Shown: in pieces, positions 15,817 to 25,109 of the stretch | Position numbering within the stretch: the stretch's first letter is position 1 | Layout of the letters: every line of letters starts with the position of its first letter | Assembly: GCF_040218225.1 (NCBI RefSeq) | Contig: NZ_JAVJQO010000002.1 | Location: 310,001-374,000 of the forward strand | Reading direction: 5' to 3' | Source: Gracilimonas sp. | GTDB lineage: Bacteria > Bacteroidota > Rhodothermia > Balneolales > Balneolaceae | DNA: 64,000 nucleotides | Made by a program: the position numbers and the translations under genes | Notes under the pieces: model-generated | What the model saw: only the letters and a program-made list of their open reading frames with translations | The model's database searches: none | What the model was told of the DNA's origin: nothing

Positions 15817-18477
15817 ATGGACAATTATAACTGGCAAACAGTTGAAACGATTATAGATGAGGTTTTAGAACTACCTATCGACAAGAGAGAAGCATATCTG
15901 CTGAAAAGATGTAAGGGCAATGAAGATCTGCATAATGAAGTAAAATTACTGCTTGCTTCCATTACTGAATCTGAAGGATGGCTTGAACATCCTGAAAAAT
16001 ACAAAGAAGGATTATTTGACCAGGCATCCCAAGACCTGTCTTCCCTTTCCACAGACCATTCTGTAATTGGAACCAAAATCGGCTCATATATCATTACGGA
16101 GAAAATCGGCGAGGGAGGAATGGGCTCAGTATTTCGGGCCGAGCGTGCTGATGAGGACTTTACTCATGAAGTAGCGCTGAAAATCATTCAGAAACACCGT
16201 GCTACTGATGAAAACATCCAACGATTCAAGAAAGAACAGCAGATCCTTGCAAATCTAAAGCATCCCGGAATTGCTCAGCTTTACGATGGCGGCGTTACGG
16301 ATGAGGGCTTTCCGTTTATTATAATGGAATATATTGATGGTGAGCCAATCACCGAATATTGCCAGCAACAAAACTGTTCCATAGAACAAAAAATTGAGCT
16401 GTTCAAAAAAGTACTGGACGCCGTTCAATATGCACATGAAAACCTTACCATCCATCGCGACCTGAAACCGGATAACATTCTTATTGATCAGCAAGGAAAT
16501 GTAAAAATCCTCGATTTTGGTATTTCTAAACTTCTTGATGATGACGACTTCAGCATTACCAAAACCGGGACACAGATTTTAACACTGAGATATGCCTCTC
16601 CTGAACAGATTATAAACGGAAACATCACCACGGCTTCTGATTTCTACTCTCTGGGTGTGATTCTCTATAAACTTCTTACCGGGCAGGAGCCTTTTGATCT
16701 GGACGACCTGACCAGATACCAGGTTGAACAAATCATTGTAGAAAAAGAACCTGAACTGCCAAGTTCGGTTGCAGGAAAGGATACCAGAGAAAAGCTGAAA
16801 GGTGATCTCGATGCGATTATCATGAAATCAATTCGCAAAGAGCCGGAATCACGCTACCGTACCGCCAGTGATTTCCTCAACGACCTAAACAATTATAATG
16901 AAGGATTACCGGTTTCAGCACGTGACGACTCATTCCGCTACCGTTCAGGGAAATTCATGCGCCGGCATCGTCAGGGTATCACTATTGCCGCTGGTATCCT
17001 GATTGGGATTTCAGCTTTAATTGGATTTTATACCTGGAGGATTACCCAGGAACGAAATCAAGCACAGCTTGAAGCTCAAAAAGCTGAGGAAGTGGCTGGA
17101 TTTCTTACCGACCTTTTCAGTCAATCAAACCCCTATTTTGAAGAGTCTGAAAGTGGTCTGGATCAGACACTGGGTTCCATACTTAGGTATGGTTCCGACA
17201 AGATTGATGATGAACTTATAAATCAACCCGAGATTCAGGCTGAAATGAAAAGTGTGATCGGCGATGTATATAACAGTCTTGGTGAATTTGCGAAGGCCGA
17301 AACACTACTTACAGACGCTCTTGAGTTACAAAAACAAATCAGCTCAGGCCCTGATTTTGCACAAGCTGAAGCCATGAGAAACCTGGCCTTTCTCTACCAG
17401 GAACAAGGCAGATTCTCTGAAGCAGAGTCTTTACTCATTGAAAGCATTGGCTACTTTGAACAAACGGAAGAAGGTCTTGAAAATCAGCCTGCTATTTCTG
17501 CTCTAAATCACTTAGGAAACCTGATGTGGTTTAATAAGGGGGATTATGATACGGCAGATTCAATGCTCACTAAAGCACTAAATTTGCGGTACACAATTCA
17601 TGGACAGGAGAATCATGCACATGTAGCCAAAAACCTCAATGATCTGGCTACTCTTTTTCATGCTCAGGGTTTGTATAACCAGGCAAGGCCTTATTACAGA
17701 CAGTCGGTTGAAATGTATCAGGAGGTCTTGGGAGATCATCCAAATACCGCCATCATTATGAGTAACTATTCGGCTCTGCTCAGGGAAAGTGGCCAACTCG
17801 AGGAAGCCGAGAAACAACAGCTTGCTTCCCTTGCCATGCATCGTAATCTTACAGATGAAAATAGTATTGACGTGGCCCTTGGTATTGGAAGTTTAGGCCA
17901 TATTAAATTGGAACAGGAACAGTATAAAAAAGCAGACTCTTTACTAAATATTGCCTTCCAAAAACTAACCAAACTCTATGGAGATCAACACCCTTATGTT
18001 TCCCGTACGAGGCTAAATCTGGGGAGAATAGACCTGCGGACTGGAAACTATGATCAGGCAGTGGAAATACTCAATCAGGTAAACGAAGAGTATAAACAAA
18101 TTTATCCTCCCAGCCATCCACGAACCTCAGATCCTCTTTTTGCATTAGGACTTGCCTACCTGGAAACCGGTCAACTTAAAAAAGCAGAAGAAATGCTGAA
18201 GAAAGCCCATGAAATTCGCCTCAGCGGTTACCCTTCTGATAGCTGGAGAGTGGCTCAGACAAAAAGTGCCTATGGATTTAGTTTATCTCAACAAGATAAG
18301 TTTGAACAATCCGATTCGCTGTTAGTTGATGGGTATCGCGAGCTTGGCAGTTCAATTGGATTGGATTATCCTTTTACAGAAACTGTAAAAGAGTGGCTTG
18401 AAATACACTATACCAGCTGGGAAAAACCAGAACGTTTAGAGCTAATTGAAAAAACAGTAACTGAGAATAATCTCTGA
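15817..18477 (+). CDS. Membrane Ser/Thr protein kinase with C-terminal TPR repeats
   Basis: An 886-residue protein. A short N-terminal helical region (residues 1-80, with ETIIDEVLELPIDKREAYL) precedes an Hanks-type kinase domain (about 88-375). The kinase has glycine loop GEGGMGSVFRAE, VALKII (Lys), HRDLKPDNIL near 213 and DFGISKLL, so it should be active. One membrane helix (about 388-408, GITIAAGILIGISALIGF) leads to an outer part of many TPR units (about 420-860, such as GEFAKAETLLTDALELQ). It is the likely partner of the ECF sigma factor upstream. TPRs may sense a periplasmic ligand (inference). Confidence 0.93.
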   Translation: MDNYNWQTVETIIDEVLELPIDKREAYLLKRCKGNEDLHNEVKLLLASITESEGWLEHPEKYKEGLFDQASQDLSSLSTDHSVIGTKIGSYIITEKIGEGGMGSVFRAERADEDFTHEVALKIIQKHRATDENIQRFKKEQQILANLKHPGIAQLYDGGVTDEGFPFIIMEYIDGEPITEYCQQQNCSIEQKIELFKKVLDAVQYAHENLTIHRDLKPDNILIDQQGNVKILDFGISKLLDDDDFSITKTGTQILTLRYASPEQIINGNITTASDFYSLGVILYKLLTGQEPFDLDDLTRYQVEQIIVEKEPELPSSVAGKDTREKLKGDLDAIIMKSIRKEPESRYRTASDFLNDLNNYNEGLPVSARDDSFRYRSGKFMRRHRQGITIAAGILIGISALIGFYTWRITQERNQAQLEAQKAEEVAGFLTDLFSQSNPYFEESESGLDQTLGSILRYGSDKIDDELINQPEIQAEMKSVIGDVYNSLGEFAKAETLLTDALELQKQISSGPDFAQAEAMRNLAFLYQEQGRFSEAESLLIESIGYFEQTEEGLENQPAISALNHLGNLMWFNKGDYDTADSMLTKALNLRYTIHGQENHAHVAKNLNDLATLFHAQGLYNQARPYYRQSVEMYQEVLGDHPNTAIIMSNYSALLRESGQLEEAEKQQLASLAMHRNLTDENSIDVALGIGSLGHIKLEQEQYKKADSLLNIAFQKLTKLYGDQHPYVSRTRLNLGRIDLRTGNYDQAVEILNQVNEEYKQIYPPSHPRTSDPLFALGLAYLETGQLKKAEEMLKKAHEIRLSGYPSDSWRVAQTKSAYGFSLSQQDKFEQSDSLLVDGYRELGSSIGLDYPFTETVKEWLEIHYTSWEKPERLELIEKTVTENNL

Positions 18478-18700
18478 TTTTTATATTATTTCCACAGCTT
18501 AAGCAGCAGAAAAGTAAATATTTTTGAAGCCTTGCCTCGACCTTGCTTTAATAATTCAAGTATTCATCCTTCTTGTCAATCTTATTTAAGTAAAGAAACC
18601 CATCTTCATTACTTAGAAAAGCGCTTCCAAGCTATTTCATTAATCTTTTCGTATTTAAGTTTTACGGTCTTGAAAGGTTAATATTATTAGAGCTTCTCCT

Positions 18701-18708
18701 TACCTTTG
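18701..18708 (+). promoter_or_regulatory. Bacteroidota-type -7 box (TACCTTTG) of pckA
   Basis: TACCTTTG is a full match to TAnnTTTG, 31 bp before the pckA ATG, which would give a short leader of about 25 nt. The remaining sequence between 18478 and 18700 is AT-rich and shows nothing else. Confidence 0.45.
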
Positions 18709-18739
18709 AGACTTATAAAATTGAACCACAAAAAGTGAT

Positions 18740-20347
18740 ATGAGTGTAGATACAATGACCCAGCCAAATTCTATAAAAAGCCTGGATTATATTGGTTTGG
18801 GTGATAATGAAAATGTGTTTTGGAACCTCTCACCTTCTGAACTCTATGAACAAGCTATCCTTCGTAATGAAGCTGTTCTAACCAAAGATTATGCATTGCG
18901 TGTTCTCACGGGTAAGTTCACAGGTCGCTCTCCCAAAGATAAATTTATTGTAGATCAGCCTTCTATCCACGATGATATTGACTGGGGAGATGTGAACCAG
19001 CCTATTTCGGAAGATGTTTTTGACAACTTGTACGAAAAAGTTGTGAACTACCTGCAAAACAAGGACCTGTTTGTGAAAGACTTGTTTTGTGGAGCGGATG
19101 AAAATAACAGACTTAATGTTCGTGTTGTTAGTGAAGCGGCTTATCATGGCCTTTTTGCTCACAACATGTTTATTCGTCCTACCGCTGAAGAGCTGGAGAA
19201 TCACGAGCCGGAATTTACCGTTTTAGCTGCTCCCCACCTAAAAGCAGATCCGGAGAAAGACGGAACCCGAACCAGTACTTTTATCCTGTGTAACTTTGAT
19301 AAAAAGATCATTCTTATTGGTGGTACTCTTTACTCTGGGGAAGTGAAAAAAGGAATTTTCTCCGTAATGAATTACCTGCTTCCTAAAAAAGGCGTGATGG
19401 CCATGCATTGCTCTGCAAACCATGACGAAAATGGAAAGACGGCTGTATTTTTTGGCCTGTCCGGAACAGGTAAAACCACCCTTTCTGCGGATCCTGATAA
19501 AACACTTATTGGAGACGATGAACACGGCTGGAGTGATGAAGGTACTTTTAATTTTGAAGGTGGCTGTTACGCAAAGACTATTAATCTCTCTAAAGAGAAC
19601 GAACCGCTGATTCACGCCACAACAAAAATGCCGGGTACCATTCTGGAAAATGTGGTACTGGATGAGAACCGTGAGCCTGATTTCTCCGATGTCAGCCTGA
19701 CTCAAAATACCCGCTGTTCTTATCCGCTGGAGTTTATACCAAATGCTAGTAATACCGGGAAAGGCGGACATCCTGAAAACATCATCTTTTTAACATGTGA
19801 TGCTTTTGGCGTACTCCCTCCCATTTCAAAACTAACTCCCGACCAGGCTATGTATCACTTTATCAGTGGTTATACAGCCAAAGTTGCTGGAACAGAACGA
19901 GGTGTAACAGAACCACAAGCCACTTTTTCAGCTTGCTTTGGAGCTCCTTTCATGCCTTTGCACCCAACGGTATATGCAGAATTACTGGCAGAGAAAATCC
20001 GTAAGCATGATGCCAATGTATGGTTAGTTAACACGGGATGGACAGGTGGTGAGTATGGTGAAGGTCACCGAATGAAGCTGCCTCATACCCGTAAAATGCT
20101 AAGCGAAGCCATTGCCGGAAACCTTGAAAAGGCAGAATATCAAAATGACCCAGTTTTCGGTTTCCAAATCCCGACCTCAGTTAATGGCGTTCCTTCAGAA
20201 GTTCTGATTCCACGAAATACATGGAAAGACAAAGAAGCTTACGACAAAAAAGCCAAAATCCTGGCTGAGATGTTTATCCATAACTTTGAACAGTTTAAAG
20301 ATGAAGCAAGTGAAGAACTACTTGCTGCAGCTCCCAAAGCCGGATAA
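18740..20347 (+). CDS. pckA: Phosphoenolpyruvate carboxykinase (ATP)
   Basis: A 535-residue enzyme of normal family length that converts oxaloacetate and ATP to phosphoenolpyruvate, ADP and CO2, the first committed step of gluconeogenesis. The P-loop is GLSGTGKTTLSAD (about 238-250), and the following GDDEHGW and FNFEGGCYAK contain metal and substrate residues. FTGRSPKDKFIV near the N-terminus is the oxaloacetate-binding segment, and NTGWTGGEYGEGHRM lies near the C-terminus. All catalytic motifs are intact. It is monocistronic with its own terminator, and convergent with prfA. Confidence 0.98.
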   Translation: MSVDTMTQPNSIKSLDYIGLGDNENVFWNLSPSELYEQAILRNEAVLTKDYALRVLTGKFTGRSPKDKFIVDQPSIHDDIDWGDVNQPISEDVFDNLYEKVVNYLQNKDLFVKDLFCGADENNRLNVRVVSEAAYHGLFAHNMFIRPTAEELENHEPEFTVLAAPHLKADPEKDGTRTSTFILCNFDKKIILIGGTLYSGEVKKGIFSVMNYLLPKKGVMAMHCSANHDENGKTAVFFGLSGTGKTTLSADPDKTLIGDDEHGWSDEGTFNFEGGCYAKTINLSKENEPLIHATTKMPGTILENVVLDENREPDFSDVSLTQNTRCSYPLEFIPNASNTGKGGHPENIIFLTCDAFGVLPPISKLTPDQAMYHFISGYTAKVAGTERGVTEPQATFSACFGAPFMPLHPTVYAELLAEKIRKHDANVWLVNTGWTGGEYGEGHRMKLPHTRKMLSEAIAGNLEKAEYQNDPVFGFQIPTSVNGVPSEVLIPRNTWKDKEAYDKKAKILAEMFIHNFEQFKDEASEELLAAAPKAG

Positions 20348-20380
20348 AAATTAACGTATCGATCATATCGATATCTCCTG

Positions 20381-20416
20381 AAAAAGCCTGCGTCATAATC
20401 GATACAGGCTTTTTTT
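20381..20416. terminator. Bidirectional terminator between pckA and prfA
   Basis: The arms AAAAAGCCTG and CAGGCTTTTT flank a 14-nt loop. T-runs appear on both strands, so it can end pckA (+) and prfA (-). It overlaps the last bases of the prfA stop codon. Confidence 0.8.
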
Positions 20417-21494
20417 ATTCTTCGGCTAAGGCGTTTAGTTTTTCCAGATTGTCCTGAACCCGAAGTGCTTCTATAGCTTCGTCAATTCCGCCTTTCATGA
20501 TGTTATCTAAATCATAAAGCGTAAGATTGATGCGATGATCGGTGAACCTGCCCTGCGGAAAGTTATAGGTACGAATTTTAGCAGAACGGTCGCCTGTTGA
20601 AACCTGACTTTTACGTTCAGCCGCTCTCTCTTTTTGCTTTTGCTCCAGCTCAATATCATACATCTTGGCCCGAAGCATGGTCATGGCTTTTTCTTTGTTT
20701 TGATGCTGTGAGCGCTCTTCCTGACACTCAACTACAATACCTGTCGGTTCATGAGTCAGGCGAATAGCTGAATCCGTCTTATTTACGTGCTGTCCACCAG
20801 CACCACTGGCACGGAATGTATCAACCCGCACATCTCCCATGTTAATATCAATATCTACTTCTTCAACTTCCGGAAGAACGGCTACAGTTGCAGCTGAGGT
20901 GTGAACGCGGCCCTGACTTTCGGTTTCAGGCACCCGCTGTACCCGATGTACACCACTTTCATACTTCATCTTTCCAAACACTTCATTCCCTTCCAGCTGA
21001 AATACAATTTCTTTATATCCGCCTTTCTCAGAGTGATTGATACTCATGATACTCATCTTCCAGCCCTGCTTGTCGGCATATCGGCGATACATTTCAAACA
21101 AATCTCCAGCGAAAATAGCGGCTTCATCGCCTCCTGTACCTGCTCTAACCTCAATAATGGCGTTCTTGGAATCCTCCGGATCTTTAGGAATCAGCTTCAT
21201 CTTGATTTCCTCTTCCAGATCGGCCAGCTGTTGCTTAATCTCTGTATTCTCTTCGCGAGCCATTTCCGTAATCTCGGCATCCTCATTCATCTCAATGAGT
21301 TCTTTATTGCCCTTCTGCCGGTTCTTCAGATCACTCCAGGTGTCATAATCCTGAACCAGTTCCTCCAGGTCGCTACGTTCTTTGGTGAGCTCGGTATATT
21401 TATCAGGATCGTCAAAAACGGACGGATCGCTCATCGCCGCATTTACTTCTTCGAACCTTGATTTAATTTGTTTTAGCTTTTCTTCTATATCCAT
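20415..21494 (-). CDS. prfA: Peptide chain release factor 1
   Basis: A 359-residue class I release factor. The catalytic GGQ loop reads ASGAGGQHVNKTDSAIRL. The codon-recognition tripeptide is PET (RVQRVPETESQGR), the PxT type of RF1 reading UAA and UAG, rather than the SPF of RF2. The N-terminal coiled coil (EEKLKQIKSRFEEVNAAMSD) is present. No prmC methyltransferase gene follows, which is the neighbour in many bacteria. Confidence 0.97.
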   Translation of the reverse strand: MDIEEKLKQIKSRFEEVNAAMSDPSVFDDPDKYTELTKERSDLEELVQDYDTWSDLKNRQKGNKELIEMNEDAEITEMAREENTEIKQQLADLEEEIKMKLIPKDPEDSKNAIIEVRAGTGGDEAAIFAGDLFEMYRRYADKQGWKMSIMSINHSEKGGYKEIVFQLEGNEVFGKMKYESGVHRVQRVPETESQGRVHTSAATVAVLPEVEEVDIDINMGDVRVDTFRASGAGGQHVNKTDSAIRLTHEPTGIVVECQEERSQHQNKEKAMTMLRAKMYDIELEQKQKERAAERKSQVSTGDRSAKIRTYNFPQGRFTDHRINLTLYDLDNIMKGGIDEAIEALRVQDNLEKLNALAEE

Positions 21495-21552
21495 TGTAGA
21501 ACTGATATTATTTCAGCGCTAAAATTACGGAATTGTGATGTGGATTGATATA

Positions 21553-21583
21553 GAAAAAGCCGATTCAATTTCCTGAACCGGCT
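21553..21583 (-). terminator. Terminator of the sorting-domain protein gene at 21611
   Basis: On the minus strand the arms AGCCGGTTCA and TGAATCGGCT pair with one G-T, followed by TTTTTC. It lies about 28 bp after the stop of the gene at 21611-23029. Confidence 0.75.
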
Positions 21584-21610
21584 CTTCGTCATGAAGTCTA
21601 AATCTTGCTC

Positions 21611-23029
21611 TTACTTAATCAGCATCAGCTTGCGGGTTTGGGTGAAGTTCCCCGCTTCAATTCGGTAGATATAAGTACCAGATGATAAATTGCCAGCGTC
21701 AAAGTTAACGGCATGAGTGCCAGCTGCTTTTCGTCCATTAACTAAAGTGGCTACATTTCGGCCCAGCATGTCAAATACCTGAAGTTTCACTTCTGTAGCT
21801 TGAGGCAAAGCAAAACTAATTTTTGTGCTTGGGTTGAAGGGATTTGGGTAGTTTTGGTGAAGGCTGAAAGCCGTTGCTATTTCATCAGGGGTTTCATTGG
21901 AGACCGTGTTTCCAGTTCCATAGGTATATTCCATCTTATAATCAGGTCTCCATTGTCCCTCATATTCATATTCATAAAGCAGATTAGTAATTTTCCCATC
22001 TGTATAATTTGCAACCGTACGGCTAGTACTATATTCGAGGGTATCAGCATATGTGTCCGTCTCAGAGTTATAAGGTTGCCATGCCCACTTAAAAACTTTC
22101 TGATTCTCTGACTCATCAACTAATACCCTGTATTCGTCTATGTAATATTCTCCGCTTTCACTGTCTTTATATTCATATTTAATTTCCATGTCGTACCAGA
22201 GGAAGAAATCAACCCAATATTCTTCCATATCCAGGAATTGATCCAAAGTGATTCCATAGTAAGTGTCTCTGAAATAATCTTCGTAGCCTTCATCGCTATC
22301 TACTCCTTCATCTATAATATTTTCATCTACACTTCTTAAAACCCCTTGATCACCATAATTATTATTTCGAGATTCGCTCTCATAACTAATGGTCCCATCT
22401 TGGTTGTAAACGAATTCAATTTTCCAGTTTGAAACCCATTCATCCATTTCCAAGTCATCTTCGGTGTACTGTACTATATTACCTTCTTCATTATAAGTTA
22501 TGGCTATTCGATAATCTGAAGTCCATTCATCATCGAAATCATCATATTCATACTCATAAATGAACTCTAGATTTCCAGATTCGTCAAACATAAGTACGGC
22601 TTTTTCCTGAGAGTCTAATTCCTCTTGGTCATAGTATTCATTTAAAATCGAATATCCGCTTTCACCTTCATTAGAACTAAAAGTGTATTTGTCTTCCAGT
22701 AGCCATTCCTGAAAGACTCCAGCGGTATCATTATTGGCATAATATCCTTCAATCTTTTCAATGTTATAAGGAGTATTCTTCGCTGATTTCATTCTGTTAT
22801 GACTTACACCAGCTAAACCTAAAACCTTCAATGCCGATCTTCTTTCCGTTTTACTGTTCACATGGTTTTTTAAAAAATCAACTTTCCCGAATTGCAGGGA
22901 GCTTCTATTATTTTTACTGAGATTTTCTTGAGAATATGCAACCTCAGGAATTGTTAACCCAATGATTACTAAGCTTCCAAGTAATCCTTTTTGTAGTACC
23001 CTTAGTGTCCTTCGTATCTTTATTTTCAT
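21611..23029 (-). CDS. Secreted acidic repeat protein with T9SS-type C-terminal sorting domain, paralogue A
   Basis: A 472-residue protein with an N-terminal signal ([20 protein letters not shown]) and a C-terminal sorting domain of about 80 residues ([16 protein letters not shown], then [12 protein letters not shown], and ending TRKLMLIK). The centre is very acidic and aromatic, with loosely repeated units of about 30 residues around [20 protein letters not shown] and [21 protein letters not shown] do not recognise an enzyme domain. It is probably exported by the type IX system and anchored or released at the surface. A paralogue lies 2 kb away at 25110. Confidence 0.85.
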   Translation of the reverse strand: MKIKIRRTLRVLQKGLLGSLVIIGLTIPEVAYSQENLSKNNRSSLQFGKVDFLKNHVNSKTERRSALKVLGLAGVSHNRMKSAKNTPYNIEKIEGYYANNDTAGVFQEWLLEDKYTFSSNEGESGYSILNEYYDQEELDSQEKAVLMFDESGNLEFIYEYEYDDFDDEWTSDYRIAITYNEEGNIVQYTEDDLEMDEWVSNWKIEFVYNQDGTISYESESRNNNYGDQGVLRSVDENIIDEGVDSDEGYEDYFRDTYYGITLDQFLDMEEYWVDFFLWYDMEIKYEYKDSESGEYYIDEYRVLVDESENQKVFKWAWQPYNSETDTYADTLEYSTSRTVANYTDGKITNLLYEYEYEGQWRPDYKMEYTYGTGNTVSNETPDEIATAFSLHQNYPNPFNPSTKISFALPQATEVKLQVFDMLGRNVATLVNGRKAAGTHAVNFDAGNLSSGTYIYRIEAGNFTQTRKLMLIK

Positions 23030-23267
23030 AACTTTAATACCTGTTTAATTGTAATGTTTAATTAGAAACACCTTCAGATTTACCGCATTTACTAAAGCAA
23101 GATAATTTTGAAGTTGTTATTTAATCTAAACTTAATATATACTCTAAGTCTATGCACTACATATTTATGCAGTAATTTTAATTTATCTTTCCTTTCCCTG
23201 CTTCTCTATCTAAAACCCAATTACTCATCACTCAAAATATCCTTACCTTTAAAAGAAAAACTTCAAT
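23030..23267. other. AT-rich intergenic region before purK
   Basis: This divergent gap is very AT-rich. The frame at 23108-23299 overlaps the purK start and looks non-coding. A TACCTTTA near 23242 is one base off the -7 consensus and might serve purK. Confidence 0.35.
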
Positions 23268-24428
23268 ATGTCACGTACTTCAATACCCGCGAACCTTAAG
23301 CTTGGATTTTTAGGTGCTGGTCAGCTGGCCCGAATGAGTTCTCTTGAAGCTTTTCGATTTGGAATTCAGGTAGCTGCATTCTCTGACAGAACTGAGAACG
23401 AACCACTTCAATTTATGACACCTTATTCTACCTCCGGGTCTTTTGAATCGGTGGATGATATGGTGGAATTTGCCAAAGGCTGTGATGTCATCACCCTGGA
23501 AAACGAATTCATCAGTTCCGAGATCCTGAAAGAAGTACAGGAAAAAAGCGGAACACCAATCTATCCTTCGCCGGATAGCTTTGCATTGATTGAAAACAAG
23601 CTGATTGAGAAGCAAACTTTTGAAGCAGCGGGAATTCCTGTCACCCCTTATAAACTGGTCGAGGGAGACTCTGATTTAAAGGAATTCGGGGAAGATAATG
23701 GATGGCCTTATATGCTCAAATCTTCCAAAGGCGGTTATGATGGGTACGGCAATGAGACTGTGAACAATCTTGATGAAGCAAAAGAAGCTTTTTCAAATCT
23801 TGGTGGCGATAAAGGACAGGATATTCTGGCTGAAGCTTTTGTGGATTTCACCAAGGAGCTTGCGGTTCAGGTAGCAAGGAATGAAACCGGCACTGTTGTT
23901 TATCCATGTTGTGAAACCGTTCAGAAAGATCATATTTGTGTCGCTGTTTTATCTCCTGCTCCCGTTGAGAAAATAGTACGGGAAATGGCTCAGGAATTAG
24001 CCTTTAAAGCCACTGAAGCTATCGATGGAAAAGGAATTTTTGCCTTCGAGTTCTTTCTTACAAAGGATGGTTCACTGATTCTGAACGAGTCAGCCCCCCG
24101 GCCTCATAACTCTGGTCACTATACCATAGAAGGAACCGTGGCTTCCCAATTTGAAAATCATGTCCGTGCTGTTTTAGGTCTACCTCTCGGTTCAACCCGA
24201 TTAAACAAACCTGCCGTTGCAATGATTAACCTGCTGGGTACACATAAACGTCCTGCTGAAACCGACCATATAAAAGAAGCCATGGAAACCGAAGATGGTC
24301 ATCTTCATGTATATGGAAAAGTGGATAGTAAAGTAGGTCGTAAGATGGCCCACTACACGCTGCTGGGTGATAGTCTGGAAGAGACTTATAAAAAAGCGAT
24401 GCATGTCACCAGGGAATTCGAAATTTAA
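23268..24428 (+). CDS. purK: N5-carboxyaminoimidazole ribonucleotide synthase
   Basis: A 386-residue ATP-grasp enzyme that makes N5-CAIR from AIR, ATP and bicarbonate in purine synthesis. The N-terminal segment LGFLGAGQLARMSS is the family signature, followed by the ATP-grasp core (YMLKSSKGGYDGYGN, ILAEAFVDFTKELAVQVAR) and the C-terminal NESAPRPHNSGHYTIEG that lines the active site. It is followed by purE after 58 bp, matching the pathway order. Confidence 0.97.
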   Translation: MSRTSIPANLKLGFLGAGQLARMSSLEAFRFGIQVAAFSDRTENEPLQFMTPYSTSGSFESVDDMVEFAKGCDVITLENEFISSEILKEVQEKSGTPIYPSPDSFALIENKLIEKQTFEAAGIPVTPYKLVEGDSDLKEFGEDNGWPYMLKSSKGGYDGYGNETVNNLDEAKEAFSNLGGDKGQDILAEAFVDFTKELAVQVARNETGTVVYPCCETVQKDHICVAVLSPAPVEKIVREMAQELAFKATEAIDGKGIFAFEFFLTKDGSLILNESAPRPHNSGHYTIEGTVASQFENHVRAVLGLPLGSTRLNKPAVAMINLLGTHKRPAETDHIKEAMETEDGHLHVYGKVDSKVGRKMAHYTLLGDSLEETYKKAMHVTREFEI

Positions 24429-24434
24429 AGCCTT

Positions 24435-24458
24435 GTCATGCTGAACTAGTTTCAGCAT
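24435..24458. repeat. Small palindrome (GTCATGCTGAA type) between purK and purE
   Basis: GTCA is followed by TGCTGAA, a 5-nt loop CTAGT, and TTCAGCA. This resembles the dispersed GTCATCCTGAAC...TTCAGGAT family also seen at 34782. Being inside an operon, it may affect mRNA stability or partial termination between the two genes. Confidence 0.5.
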
Positions 24459-24486
24459 CTTCATACTAACAAATAACTAATATAAA

Positions 24487-24975
24487 GTGATGAGCAAACC
24501 AATCGTCGGAGTAGTTATGGGCAGCGACAGTGACTGGCCCACCATGAAAGAAGCCGCTGAAATCCTCGATTATTTTCAGATTCCATATGAAAAGCGTGTG
24601 GTTTCCGCTCACCGAACACCCGATATCATGGCCAGCTATGGTAAGGAAGCCAGAGAACGGGGAATTCAAGTGATTATAGCGGGCGCAGGTGGCGCTGCTC
24701 ACCTTCCGGGTATGCTTGCCAGCCATACTACCCTACCGGTAATTGGTGTTCCTGTTAAAACTACAGCCTTAGGTGGTGTAGATAGCCTTTATTCGATTGT
24801 ACAAATGCCCAATGGTATTCCCGTGGCAACCGTGGCAATAGGAAAAGCAAAAAATGCCGGATTACTCGCCATTCGTATGCTGGGCATGGACGATGATTCT
24901 CTAACCAAAAAGCTGGAAAATTACCATCAGAAAATGGCACAAGAATCTATGAAGAAGACAGAAAATTTAAAGTAG
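24487..24975 (+). CDS. purE: N5-carboxyaminoimidazole ribonucleotide mutase
   Basis: A 162-residue class I PurE that isomerises N5-CAIR to CAIR. The signature is [19 protein letters not shown], followed by [12 protein letters not shown] with the catalytic His. The [27 protein letters not shown] segment forms the substrate-binding loop. Length and motifs are standard. It is the second gene of the purK-purE unit, with a palindrome in the intergenic gap. Confidence 0.98.
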   Translation: MMSKPIVGVVMGSDSDWPTMKEAAEILDYFQIPYEKRVVSAHRTPDIMASYGKEARERGIQVIIAGAGGAAHLPGMLASHTTLPVIGVPVKTTALGGVDSLYSIVQMPNGIPVATVAIGKAKNAGLLAIRMLGMDDDSLTKKLENYHQKMAQESMKKTENLK

Positions 24976-25052
24976 ACTGAACTTTTATCTTACCGGCATT
25001 CAGTATATCCAGGCTCAAAAAAGACACTTACTTAGTATTCATCATCAAAATA

Positions 25053-25081
25053 AAGCCCTTCAGCAATATACCGAAGGGCTT
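25053..25081. terminator. Bidirectional terminator after purE
   Basis: The arms AAGCCCTTC and GAAGGGCTT flank an 11-nt loop. On the minus strand it is followed by TTATTTT, on the plus strand by CTTTG, so it mainly serves the gene at 25110-26534 and may help to end purE transcription. Confidence 0.7.
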
Positions 25082-25109
25082 CTTTGTACTACAAATAAAG
25101 TTCGTTTTA

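Noticed and set aside
23108-23299. 63-codon plus-strand frame rich in Leu and Ser
   Set aside because: It overlaps the purK start in another frame and reflects AT-rich non-coding DNA.
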